A stretch of DNA of 64,000 nt, from contig NZ_RAHT01000002.1 of assembly GCF_004798935.1 (NCBI RefSeq), positions 590,424 through 654,423 of the forward strand, given 5' to 3'. How positions within the stretch are numbered: position 1 is the stretch's first letter; the number at the start of each line of letters is the position of its first letter. This DNA is from Ningiella ruwaisensis. GTDB lineage: Bacteria > Pseudomonadota > Gammaproteobacteria > Enterobacterales > Alteromonadaceae. The position numbers and the translations under genes were made by a program. The notes beneath the pieces are model-generated. The model was not told the origin of the DNA and searched no databases. It worked only from the letters and a program-made list of their open reading frames with translations. Positions 56,583-62,926 of the stretch are shown in pieces.

Positions 56583-56799
56583 TCCAAGACTCCAATAAAG
56601 TTGTTCTATTCTCATTCACTAGTTGCTCAAGCTCCCTCAATTCTCGCGGTGGAAATCGAGTAGAGCTCGCAAGAGATACAGGCTGCAACCAAAATTTTGC
56701 AAGCATACGCTCTCGTTGAATGTGTATATGTGGAGGTTCTCCGTTCTCATTACTAAAAAAGAAGAAACGGTAAGGACCTAATCTTAATACTGCTGGCAT
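56563..56799 (-). CDS. Cassette gene: DUF4160-domain protein
   Basis: 78 residues with the full DUF4160 signature: LGPYRFFFFSNENGEPPHIHIQRE near the start and ELRELEQLVNENRTTLLESWNEYF at the end. First gene of a two-gene cassette with DUF2442. By analogy with paired families it may be the effector member of an addiction-type module; the biochemical activity is not known to me. Confidence 0.85.
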   Translation of the reverse strand: MPAVLRLGPYRFFFFSNENGEPPHIHIQRERMLAKFWLQPVSLASSTRFPPRELRELEQLVNENRTTLLESWNEYFSS

Positions 56800-56839
56800 A
56801 TGTCAAGATTAACCGAGAAATGTGAAGATGCCAAATGGA

Positions 56840-56908
56840 AGATAACGCTTTACATAAGCGGCCATTTACCGCTCTTGTAAATGGTCCGTTTTAATTTTTT
56901 TGTTAGCT
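56840..56908 (-). repeat. attC site, 69 bases, overlapped by brnA coding sequence
   Basis: Low core AGATAAC, high core GTTAGCT. Dyads AAGCGG/CCGTTTT and CATTTAC/GTAAATG. The last 14 codons of brnA run into it and stop near its centre. Confidence 0.92.
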
Positions 56909-57132
56909 TCCCCTGCCTCTAATCTCTCGGCTAACCAGACCTTTATGATTGATTGGCGAGTAACACCAATTCTTGAAGCCTCCCTGTCCAGAGATTTGAC
57001 CATCCAACTGGGAAAATCTACGTTTACACGTTTAAGCGATTGATTGGGTCGACGCAAAGTAGATAAATCTAAATCATCTAAAATATCATCTTTATTGTCG
57101 TCAAACTTCTTGTCGAATTCACTAGCTTTCAT
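56866..57132 (-). CDS. brnA: Cassette gene: BrnA-family antitoxin
   Basis: 88 residues. The N-terminal half (EFDKKFDDNKDDILDDLDLS) is acidic and should embrace the toxin. The C-terminal half is a ribbon-helix-helix DNA-binding domain (KRVNVDFPSWMVKSLDREASRIGVTRQSIIKVWLAERL). It starts 11 bases before the brnT stop. Uniquely in this array, the coding sequence passes through the attC high core, so the tail EANKKIKTDHLQER is encoded by recombination-site DNA. Confidence 0.92.
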   Translation of the reverse strand: MKASEFDKKFDDNKDDILDDLDLSTLRRPNQSLKRVNVDFPSWMVKSLDREASRIGVTRQSIIKVWLAERLEAGEANKKIKTDHLQER

Positions 57133-57385
57133 AAAGTGCCACCTCTGCCTTTCTTGAGCGTCGCACCGAAATAATGCGTATCACTTCATTACGATACGTT
57201 ATCACTGCGGTCCAAAATCTGTCATCAATAAGACCAACAACGATGTATCTCGGTTCCTCAACAAACTGTACCTTCACTTCAATGTGATAATCATCCATCC
57301 ATAACTTTTGAGCATCCTCAAAATCGATACCATGCTTTGATAAGTTGGATATACTTTTCTGTTCATCATATTCAAAACTTTTCAT
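57122..57385 (-). CDS. brnT: Cassette gene: BrnT-family ribonuclease toxin
   Basis: 87 residues of the BrnT family (RelE-like fold): EYDEQKSISNLSKHGIDFEDAQKLW at the start, YIVVGLIDDRFWTAVITYR in the centre, and IRIISVRRSRKAEVALYE at the end with the conserved R-x-x-S-x-R-x-x-R segment. It should act as an mRNA-cleaving toxin neutralised by BrnA. Its ATG sits at the edge of a perfect palindrome with an embedded -10 box, leaving almost no 5' leader. Confidence 0.92.
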   Translation of the reverse strand: MKSFEYDEQKSISNLSKHGIDFEDAQKLWMDDYHIEVKVQFVEEPRYIVVGLIDDRFWTAVITYRNEVIRIISVRRSRKAEVALYES

Positions 57386-57406
57386 AGGTATAGAAATTAT
57401 ACCTAT
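57384..57406 (-). promoter_or_regulatory. brnTA operator/promoter overlapping the brnT start
   Basis: ATAGGTATA (57384-57392) and TATACCTAT (57398-57406) are perfect arms with a 5-base spacer. On the minus strand TATAAT (57401-57396) forms a consensus -10 box inside the dyad, ending 10 bases before the ATG. The -35 is weak. BrnA is the expected repressor. Confidence 0.7.
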
Positions 57407-57438
57407 TTAGACAAAACAGCAAGATAAATTTGAAGGGA

Positions 57439-57539
57439 AGCTAACACCTCAATAACGAGTTAGCAGAGTATGGCGTGGTATTTGCGAAAGCAAATGGCAT
57501 GACATGCACTGATAATCTCTGTTAATTGACTTGTTAAGT
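57439..57539 (-). repeat. attC site, 101 bases
   Basis: Low core AGCTAAC, high core GTTAAGT. It shares the inner segment TTTGCGAAAGCAAATGGCATG with the type seen at 59420. Dyad TCAATAACGAG/CTCTGTTAATTGA. Confidence 0.93.
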
Positions 57540-57547
57540 GTCCTTTC

Positions 57548-57844
57548 CTAAGCAGCTTCGTTTTCATATGGAGATACATTTAATTCGCCTTGCGATTGGC
57601 GCGCTTGCCAGAGGTCATAAGCATTCTGCATTCTGAGCCAGTGATCCGCACTTGGCTTAGAAAATACTAATTCGAGTCTTACTGCCATTTCTGGACTGAT
57701 CGAAGCCTTACGATTTAAAATTTTTGAAAGCGTTTTCCGGCTTACTCCCAAATGCTTGGCTACATCAGTAATCGTAAGACCGAGCGAATCGATCACGAGA
57801 TCCTTCAAGATTTCTCCTGGATGCGCTGGGTTATACATAGACAT
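57548..57844 (-). CDS. higA: Cassette gene: HigA-family antitoxin
   Basis: 98 residues of the HigA addiction-module antitoxin family: start [20 protein letters not shown], helix-turn-helix [20 protein letters not shown] and [17 protein letters not shown], then [17 protein letters not shown]. Its ATG overlaps the higB stop by one base (TAATG). It represses its own promoter and neutralises HigB. Confidence 0.94.
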   Translation of the reverse strand: MSMYNPAHPGEILKDLVIDSLGLTITDVAKHLGVSRKTLSKILNRKASISPEMAVRLELVFSKPSADHWLRMQNAYDLWQARQSQGELNVSPYENEAA

Positions 57845-58122
57845 TAGTGATAATCCTCATAATTAACAATTTCAACATTTTGGCCTTTGAATCTAAAAGT
57901 AACACGCCAGTTTCCACTAACTCTGACTGACCATATGCCCTTACGAGTTCCTTTCAGTGGATGCAAATACAGTCCCGGCAGATCCATATCATCAGGGCAT
58001 GTTGCTTGATCAAGGTTCGATAAAATTAATCTAAGCTTCTTTTGATGCTTTGACTGAATACCTGAGGTAACGCCCTTTGAATAGAACTTTTCTAAACCTT
58101 TATGTATGAAATCAACAACCAT
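57844..58122 (-). CDS. higB: Cassette gene: HigB/RelE-family mRNA interferase toxin
   Basis: 92 residues of the RelE/ParE-fold HigB family: [17 protein letters not shown] at the start, [31 protein letters not shown] and IVNYEDYH at the end. It should cleave ribosome-bound mRNA. It has its own promoter with an operator palindrome. The ATG is 6 bases after the -10 element. Confidence 0.94.
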   Translation of the reverse strand: MVVDFIHKGLEKFYSKGVTSGIQSKHQKKLRLILSNLDQATCPDDMDLPGLYLHPLKGTRKGIWSVRVSGNWRVTFRFKGQNVEIVNYEDYH

Positions 58123-58128
58123 CTCAGC

Positions 58129-58156
58129 ATCGTAACCTATGTGGTTACAATGTCAA
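58129..58156 (-). promoter_or_regulatory. higBA promoter with operator palindrome
   Basis: On the minus strand a consensus -35 TTGACA (58156-58151), a 16-base spacer and -10 TACGAT (58134-58129). The dyad GTAACC (58132-58137) / GGTTAC (58143-58148) lies across the spacer and -10. Only 6 bases separate the -10 from the higB ATG. Confidence 0.7.
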
Positions 58157-58181
58157 GCTGTACTTTGGGGATAGAGAGGAG

Positions 58182-58250
58182 ACTTAACACTTTCGATAAG
58201 CGGCGTAATACCGCTTTTATACTACGTCCGTCTTCATCGTTTTGTTATTG
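58182..58250 (-). repeat. attC site, 69 bases
   Basis: Low core ACTTAAC, high core GTTATTG. Dyad GATAAGCGG/CCGTCTTCATC and a TAATACCGC region. Compact type, like the sites at 53665 and 56840. Confidence 0.92.
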
Positions 58251-58586
58251 CTCGCTACCGACGTTGTTTGATAACGATTCCACAACAATCTGATTTATAC
58301 TTTTTCCTGTGGCAGAAGCTTTTAAAACGAGGTGCTCATGTAGTTTTGGACTTATACGAACATTAAATTTACCCGAATAGGTTTTCTTAGGTGATACACC
58401 ATCTGCCTCACACATTTCAAGAAATACTTTTAAGGAGGTTGAACCCTCTTCATGCAAACCCTTAATGTCGGCCGCATAAAAATCAGCACCGCCGTTTAAG
58501 TTAACAAACTCACCTCTAAACATCTCTATTTCAGGATCGTACGTGATAACAGCATCGTATCCATTTATGTTCATGATATTTTTCAT
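58245..58586 (-). CDS. hicB: Cassette gene: HicB-family antitoxin
   Basis: 113 residues from ATG 58586. It has the HicB partial RNase H-like fold (YDAVITYDPEIEMFRGEFVNLNGGADFYAADIKGL) and a C-terminal ribbon-helix-helix DNA-binding domain (GKFNVRISPKLHEHLVLKASATGKSINQIVVESL). Start and hicA stop overlap as ATGA. The TAA stop is in the attC core. Confidence 0.94.
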   Translation of the reverse strand: MKNIMNINGYDAVITYDPEIEMFRGEFVNLNGGADFYAADIKGLHEEGSTSLKVFLEMCEADGVSPKKTYSGKFNVRISPKLHEHLVLKASATGKSINQIVVESLSNNVGSEQ

Positions 58587-58837
58587 GGTTTCACCCCATT
58601 TGACTCTAACCAACGTCTGACGCTGCTAACCGCACCCTTGTCTGTATCTGGAGACGGGTGTGGTCTATGAAAGACGCGTCTGTCGCCAAAAAGCCTAACA
58701 CCAATTCTAGAGCCCTCAGCCTCGGATATCTCAGCTCCAAGCTCAATAAATAGTTGCTCGATATCTTTCCACTTTATATTACCACTGACAGGTCTTGAAA
58801 AGATGAGAGCTAAAGTCTTTTGATGTTTTCTTTTCAT
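58583..58837 (-). CDS. hicA: Cassette gene: HicA-family mRNA interferase toxin
   Basis: 84 residues, a dsRBD-like HicA toxin. IKWKDIEQLFIELGAEISEAEGSRIGVRL precedes the catalytic-His region RRVFHRPHPSPDTDKGAVSSVRRWLE. It is expected to cleave mRNA/tmRNA and to be silenced by HicB. Own promoter with the operator occupying the spacer exactly, and a near-leaderless start. Confidence 0.93.
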   Translation of the reverse strand: MKRKHQKTLALIFSRPVSGNIKWKDIEQLFIELGAEISEAEGSRIGVRLFGDRRVFHRPHPSPDTDKGAVSSVRRWLESNGVKP

Positions 58838-58843
58838 TAGACA

Positions 58844-58872
58844 ATGATAGTACTAAATATTAGTACCGTCAA
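58844..58872 (-). promoter_or_regulatory. hicAB promoter with operator filling the 17-base spacer
   Basis: On the minus strand: -35 TTGACG (58872-58867), a 17-base spacer that is itself the palindrome GTACTAA-n3-TTAGTAC (58866-58850), and -10 TATCAT (58849-58844). The ATG begins 6 bases further on. Binding of HicB here would block RNA polymerase directly. Confidence 0.8.
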
Positions 58873-58889
58873 TCGCAGCTTTACTAGAG

Positions 58890-59021
58890 CTATAACGCCA
58901 TCCTATGCGGCGCACAGTTAGTCGTGTAATTTGTAATAATGTAGCGAAGCGAAATACAAATTGCACGACTAACTGTGTGTCCGAATGAGTGATAACGAAT
59001 GGCACGAGGATCTTGTTAGAG
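58890..59021 (-). repeat. attC site, 132 bases, long-hairpin type
   Basis: Low core CTATAAC, high core GTTAGAG. Long dyad GCGCACAGTTAGTCGTG / ACGACTAACTGTGTGTC, loop AATAATGTAGCGAAGCGA as in the sites at 54696 and 62927, and tail CGAATGAGTGATAACGAATG shared with 54696. Confidence 0.95.
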
Positions 59022-59414
59022 CCCGCCACTTTTCCCCTCCTTAAACTGAAAATAGATTGCCAAATATCCTGAGATAAAAAACATAATAGGAAAGGACAAA
59101 ACAACAAATAAAGGAAAATCGGCAATTCTCAAGCTTGGATTGTCATACATAATCGAAATAAGCAAATATGCAACATTCACCGCAGTTACACCGATTACTG
59201 AAATGAATTTGTTTCTTCTTGCTACAAGCTTCGAAAGATAAAAATTCAAACACGCAAAAATAAATCCGGGTGAAAAGACAATTAAGCTCGGAATAATCAA
59301 CAAAAATGCTGTCATCTCATACCATCTTACCGCACCGTGCGCACTAGCCTCATCTTTCGTGATTGGCGAACTTTCGAGTGCGTTTGATAAACGGCTAAAC
59401 GGTGACTTCATCAT
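59016..59414 (-). CDS. Cassette gene: membrane protein of unknown function
   Basis: 132 residues. A cytoplasmic N-terminal part is followed by three to four hydrophobic helices (from about residue 34), with a short basic loop (VARRNKF). No family recognised. The TAA stop is in the GTTAGAG attC core. Confidence 0.65.
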   Translation of the reverse strand: MMKSPFSRLSNALESSPITKDEASAHGAVRWYEMTAFLLIIPSLIVFSPGFIFACLNFYLSKLVARRNKFISVIGVTAVNVAYLLISIMYDNPSLRIADFPLFVVLSFPIMFFISGYLAIYFQFKEGKSGGL

Positions 59415-59419
59415 AGTGG

Positions 59420-59520
59420 CTCTAACGCCTGTTTAACGAGTGACCAGATTATGGCGTCACACTTGCGAATGCAAGCGGCATGACATGAGCTGGGCATCTC
59501 TGTTGAAATTCTTGTTATGT
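59420..59520 (-). repeat. attC site, 101 bases
   Basis: Low core CTCTAAC, high core GTTATGT. Central CACTTGCGAATGCAAGCGGC hairpin followed by ATGACATGAGC. Same length and type as the site at 57439. Confidence 0.94.
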
Positions 59521-59895
59521 GCCACTAACGCACCGTGCTATAACAAAACCATGAAAACCAATAGCTGAATCATTATACCAGCCTCTATATTTATTTTTCT
59601 CTAGGAATCTGATCGTGCTGCTTAAATCTCCCTGCCAAATTTCGCCTCCATATAATCTCTGCCAGCTTTCTAGATTACCTTGCTCATCCGATGCAAGTGC
59701 GTTAATTGAAACTTCTTCAATATCTGTAATGATTGAATAAGTGGTATGGGTAAAGTTATACAAAACAACTTCATCAAAAGTGATTTCAGACCAATCAGTT
59801 TCATGCTCGGGATATCCGTAAGCCAGAAATAAACGGATTTTCTTTCCGTTTTCTAGAACTTCATATCTTCTAAGGTGATAGTCATGGAATCTCAA
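59515..59895 (-). CDS. Cassette gene: hypothetical soluble protein
   Basis: 126 residues, mainly beta-type composition, starting with TTG at 59895 (MRFHDYHLRRYEVLENGKK). No signal peptide or membrane segment. No family recognised. The TAA stop is in the attC core. Confidence 0.65.
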   Translation of the reverse strand: MRFHDYHLRRYEVLENGKKIRLFLAYGYPEHETDWSEITFDEVVLYNFTHTTYSIITDIEEVSINALASDEQGNLESWQRLYGGEIWQGDLSSTIRFLEKNKYRGWYNDSAIGFHGFVIARCVSGT

Positions 59896-59919
59896 TGGGA
59901 CGAACTCTATTGCAAGGGC

Positions 59920-59991
59920 ACATAACGCTTCGTTGACGGGCGCGACGCTCGCGTCGTGTCCCAGCGAAGCGAGTCAAACGCCTTGTTAGGT
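59920..59991 (-). repeat. attC site, 72 bases
   Basis: Low core ACATAAC, high core GTTAGGT. Dyads GCTTCGTTGACG... / CGAAGCGAGTCAAACG and GCGACGCTCGCGTCG. Compact GC-rich type ending GCCTTGTTAGGT. Confidence 0.95.
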
Positions 59992-60387
59992 GCCCCAGTC
60001 TTCATCCAAAATATCCTTTCGTTTTTCTTCGTACTCTTTTTTTGTGAGTAGCCCTTCCGAGTATATGGCTTCCAACTTTCTCAGTCTTTCTGCATAGCAG
60101 ATAGGTGTGTTTTCTTTTTTATTTTCAGACTCACTTTCTGCTTTTAAATTAAATTCCGTCTCTTCAAAGGGGAGACCTTTCGTAGAAAAAATGGAGTTCC
60201 TAAATGCCTGATAAGCGTGGGCTAAAACAAAGAGTGAAAAAACACCCAAGAGAATTTTTACAAATCCCGGTAAATCTAGGAAAAAAACTAAAAATGCGAT
60301 AAACGCCAGCATTAAAATGGTCTTAAACAAAAATAAAGTAGCGTTAAACTTTGAATCTTTAGTTTCAGACTTTCCTGAAATGCTCAT
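59986..60387 (-). CDS. Cassette gene: membrane protein with C-terminal SHOCT-like segment
   Basis: 133 residues: cytoplasmic N-terminus, two hydrophobic helices (about 20-40 and 42-62), a charged linker and a C-terminal SHOCT-like motif (RLRKLEAIYSEGLLTKKEYEEKRKDIL). SHOCT segments are short oligomerisation helices found at protein ends; function unknown. The TAA stop is in the attC core. Confidence 0.78.
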   Translation of the reverse strand: MSISGKSETKDSKFNATLFLFKTILMLAFIAFLVFFLDLPGFVKILLGVFSLFVLAHAYQAFRNSIFSTKGLPFEETEFNLKAESESENKKENTPICYAERLRKLEAIYSEGLLTKKEYEEKRKDILDEDWGT

Positions 60388-60413
60388 TAATCAATCCTGT
60401 TTCTAAACTTAGC

Positions 60414-60511
60414 ACCTAACGCTAAGCTAACGGGCAAAAGCACGTGGCAAAATGGGCGAAGCCGCCACGTGTTTTTGTCCCAGTGACCGAAGGGAACGAG
60501 TGAAGCGCCTT
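60414..60511 (-). repeat. attC site, main part, split by the IS element
   Basis: Low core ACCTAAC and the body with dyad GGCAAAAGCACGTGGC / GCCACGTGTTTTTGTCC run up to GCGCCTT at 60511, where the insertion starts. The missing high core GTTATAT lies at 62104-62110 on the other side. Joined, they give a normal site of about 105 bases. Confidence 0.9.
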
Positions 60512-60589
60512 GATACTCATTGAGCCTCCTCCTAATTAGCATAAACAGAGTTTATCCTAATAGGCGACCAAACCGACGGAGAAAACTCA

Positions 60590-61639
60590 ATGAATTTCTA
60601 TATTAATACACATCCCTACTATTGTGGAATCGATTTACACACGCGTTTGCTCTATGTCTGCATTATTGATAATGAAAACAATGTGCTCGTGCATGAGAAA
60701 ATAAATGACTCGCCCGAAAAGCTATTCACTTTGCTACAACCTTATCTTGGTGCCGTAGTGATAGGTGTCGAATGTATGCACTGTTGGTATTGGCTGTCGG
60801 ATTTTTGCCAAGAGCACGGGATTGATTTTATTCTTGGTCATGCACTTTACATGAAAGCCATTCATGCAGGTAAAACTAAGAATGATAGAATCGATGCGCT
60901 TAAAATCGCTAAACTCATTCGTGGAGGTAACTTCCCTCTTGCCCATGCTTACCCCAAAGAGCATCGTTCTATCAGAGATGCATTAAGAAGGCGTACTCAC
61001 ATCATGCGTATGAGTGCTCAACTCAAGGCTCATGTGTCCAGTACCGTCAGTCAATATAATTTACCCGCCCCAGAAACACGTTTAAACCTTCAAAACTCCC
61101 CCGCCAGAGAGCGGATGCACCACTTCTTTCCTGACGAGGCTGTGCAAAAGAGTATGGACTTAAATCTCAACATCATCGATACCATGGTGCATGAAATTTA
61201 TAAAATCGAGCATTACGTGAAGCTCAAAGCCCAATATCACAAGGGTAGCGACTTCCATATTCTAAAATCCTTCCCTGGCATTGGTAAAATACTGGCTCTT
61301 ACCATCTTATATGAAGTGGGTGATATACAACGCTTCGGTCGTGTTCAGCAATTTGCGTTTTATGCTCGATTAGTTAAATGTAAAGCAGAGTCGGCGGGTA
61401 AAACCTACGGCACTCAGGGCAACAAAATAGGGAATGCTCATTTAAAATGGGCATTCAGCGAAGCCGCCGTTCTGTATTTAAAAGGCAATGATAAAGCCAC
61501 GCGTTACCTTGAAACACTCCAAAAGCGAATGAGCAAAGCCAAAGCACTATCCGCTTTGGCGCATAAAATAGGACGCTGTGTTTATTTCATGCTAAAGAAC
61601 CAACAGGTATTTAATGAAGATAAGTTTTTAAACGGGTAA
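60590..61639 (+). CDS. IS110/IS1111-family DEDD transposase
   Basis: 349 residues. N-terminal DEDD (RuvC-like) domain: GIDLHTRLLYVCIID (Asp), VIGVECMHCWYW (Glu) and KTKNDRIDALKIAKLI (two Asp). C-terminal Transposase_20 domain: LKSFPGIGKILALTILYEVGD, then ARLVKCKAESAGKTYG, which holds the conserved Ser, and LKWAFSEAA. All catalytic residues appear present and the frame is intact, so the element may be active. The upstream non-coding part is only 78 bases and the downstream part 464 bases, the IS1111 rather than IS110 layout. Confidence 0.95.
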   Translation: MNFYINTHPYYCGIDLHTRLLYVCIIDNENNVLVHEKINDSPEKLFTLLQPYLGAVVIGVECMHCWYWLSDFCQEHGIDFILGHALYMKAIHAGKTKNDRIDALKIAKLIRGGNFPLAHAYPKEHRSIRDALRRRTHIMRMSAQLKAHVSSTVSQYNLPAPETRLNLQNSPARERMHHFFPDEAVQKSMDLNLNIIDTMVHEIYKIEHYVKLKAQYHKGSDFHILKSFPGIGKILALTILYEVGDIQRFGRVQQFAFYARLVKCKAESAGKTYGTQGNKIGNAHLKWAFSEAAVLYLKGNDKATRYLETLQKRMSKAKALSALAHKIGRCVYFMLKNQQVFNEDKFLNG

Positions 61640-61644
61640 GCCGC

Positions 61645-61779
61645 ACAATGGCATGAGCTTCATCGTCTAACTGGGAAAATGGCGAGTACCTTGTTATCGC
61701 ACATCAATCTGCCACTAGCAGCTTCGATAACTATACCAATATGTCTTAACCAAATCGCTTTGATTAGACATGCCATTGT
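61645..61779 (+). ncRNA. Candidate bridge/seek RNA of the IS
   Basis: ACAATGGCATG (61645-61655) pairs perfectly with CATGCCATTGT (61769-61779), enclosing 113 bases with small hairpins (CTGC-CACTA-GCAG, AATC-GCTTT-GATT). One hairpin, GCGA (61682-61685) / TCGC (61697-61700), displays the loop GTACCTTGTTA. CCTTGTTAT at 61689-61697 equals the attC sequence across the insertion point (GCGCCTT joined to GTTATAT). ATATGT (61739-61744) also equals the right end of the element and may be a donor guide. Confidence 0.65.
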
Positions 61780-62090
61780 CGCGCAACATACCCTTTTATC
61801 AGATTTTGCTTACACCTTCGCTGAGCCCGAAACTAACTGGACCTATAAACCTTGTAACTTTGAATAGGACAGATGAAGGTTAACCGATGAATGTCTAGTG
61901 ACCCAATGATGCATAGGGAGATGCAAACATATTGGCAGCAAATGTGCGTAAGACGATCCTCTATATGTGTTTGACGTAAGCAACCTGCTTAACATCGACC
62001 ATGACAGACGAAGTAAACAAACCTGATACTAGGAATCAGATTGATCTTGAAAAAGTGATCAAAGAATATTCTTTTGTTATTGACAGGCTA
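61780..62090. other. Remaining non-coding 3' part of the IS
   Basis: Lies between the candidate RNA and the right inverted repeat. A 62-codon reading frame crosses 61679-61867 but overlaps the RNA structure and lacks a ribosome site, so it is not called. No other gene seen. Confidence 0.5.
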
Positions 62091-62103
62091 GAGGCTCATA
62101 TGT

Positions 62104-62110
62104 GTTATAT
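62104..62110 (-). repeat. Detached high core of the split attC
   Basis: GTTATAT directly abuts the IS right end and contains the TAA stop of the next cassette gene, exactly as intact sites do. Confidence 0.85.
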
Positions 62111-62479
62111 TGCTTCACTTAAAATTACCATTTCTGCTCGGTTTACTCGCGCTTGAAAAAATGAATTGAGATGGAGTAATTGCCCATATTCGTCCATATT
62201 ATTACCGCGTTTTGTAAGCTGAAGCCAATTGGAATAAAAAGCATCAAAGTCATCCTCAGACATAGGCATTAAATGCTCATCAATAGTAAAAGACTTTTTC
62301 ACATCCGTAATTGATGGCGACGACATCTCTCTAATTCGCGAACCAAATAATTTCACTAGTGTAGATAATTCGACTTCAGAAGCCAAAACCACTGTCTCTT
62401 GTTGTTCAAACCTGAGCTCTAAATTATTTAGTTGCTCGAAATCTAAATTCTCCATATGTACAAAAGAAAAATGCTCCAT
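62105..62479 (-). CDS. Cassette gene: hypothetical soluble protein
   Basis: 124 residues from ATG 62479; a TTG at 62485 is the only in-frame alternative. Acidic, helical in appearance (DFEQLNNLELRFEQQETVVLASEVELSTLVKLFG). No family recognised. Its stop codon lies at the IS/attC boundary, so the coding sequence was not damaged but is now separated from its attC. Confidence 0.65.
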   Translation of the reverse strand: MEHFSFVHMENLDFEQLNNLELRFEQQETVVLASEVELSTLVKLFGSRIREMSSPSITDVKKSFTIDEHLMPMSEDDFDAFYSNWLQLTKRGNNMDEYGQLLHLNSFFQARVNRAEMVILSEAI

Positions 62480-62498
62480 GCTCAAGCGCCCTTATGCA

Positions 62499-62630
62499 AT
62501 ATAACGCCAGCATTTGCGGCAGTTTGTATTTGCTAAAATCTGCAAAATTTGAACGCAGTGAAATGCAGGTTTTAGCAAATGCAAAATGTCCGAAGTCGCG
62601 CCAGCGACTGACAAAATGCTTTTGTTATGT
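62499..62630 (-). repeat. attC site, 132 bases, long-hairpin type
   Basis: Low core ATATAAC, high core GTTATGT. Dyad GTATTTGCTAAAATCTGCA / TGCAGGTTTTAGCAAATGC, loop around GAACGCAGTGAAA, tail CCGAAGTCGCGCCAGCGACTG shared with the site at 62927. Confidence 0.95.
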
Positions 62631-62708
62631 TTCTTTAACTTAAAACAACCACTTGCTTCGACGTCACTCAAAACGATTCTAAGGTGCCGTGTCAAAGCGT
62701 AAAACTGG

Positions 62709-62906
62709 TTAAACATTTGATATGTCATTACTTTTCCGAATCTTACGCTTAAAAAAAAGATCATAGTCTGATGACCACCAGTGGTAATGCGTACTTATCA
62801 ACTCCCAACCATTATCTCCGTGGTGTTTCAGGACTTTATTTAATTCTTCGTCTCCCTTAAAGAGCCCACAATTTACTCGCTTTATTCGATATTCAAAAAT
62901 CTCCAT
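62709..62906 (-). CDS. Cassette gene: DUF4177-like small protein
   Basis: 65 residues from ATG 62906. EIFEYRIKRVNCGL followed by LKHHGDNGWELISTHYHWWSSDYDLFFKRKI has the strand-helix-strand and GWELIS pattern of DUF4177 proteins. Function of the family unknown. An upstream in-frame ATG (62930) lies inside the neighbouring attC and is less likely. The stop is about 80 bases from its attC, a longer spacer than in other cassettes. Confidence 0.7.
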   Translation of the reverse strand: MEIFEYRIKRVNCGLFKGDEELNKVLKHHGDNGWELISTHYHWWSSDYDLFFKRKIRKSNDISNV

Positions 62907-62926
62907 GTGCCTATTTTTCCTTTGAA

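Larger units (their letters stand above)
60512..62103 (+). mobile_element. IS110/IS1111-family insertion sequence targeting attC
   Basis: About 1.59 kb between the two halves of an attC. Subterminal inverted repeats: TGAGCCTC at 60521-60528 and GAGGCTCA at 62091-62098, about 9 bases from the left end and 5 from the right. There is no target duplication, as usual for this family. It carries one DEDD transposase and a 464-base non-coding 3' end. Insertion into a cassette recombination site fits the described IS1111-attC group. The left and right bounds are inferred from attC reconstruction. Confidence 0.9.

Noticed and set aside
58853..59125. Minus-strand reading frame across the attC at 58890 and into the next cassette gene
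   Set aside because: It overlaps the attC hairpin and the better-supported gene 59016-59414 in another frame.
61679..61867. 62-codon plus-strand reading frame in the IS 3' end
   Set aside because: No ribosome site or recognisable protein, and it runs through the candidate guide-RNA stem and loop.
60512..62103. Classical DDE insertion sequence with terminal inverted repeats and target duplication
   Set aside because: The transposase is of the DEDD type, the inverted repeats are subterminal, and no duplication flanks the element.
62492..62764. Minus-strand reading frame over the attC at 62499
   Set aside because: Much of its coding sequence is attC DNA, and it overlaps the DUF4177-like gene in another frame.
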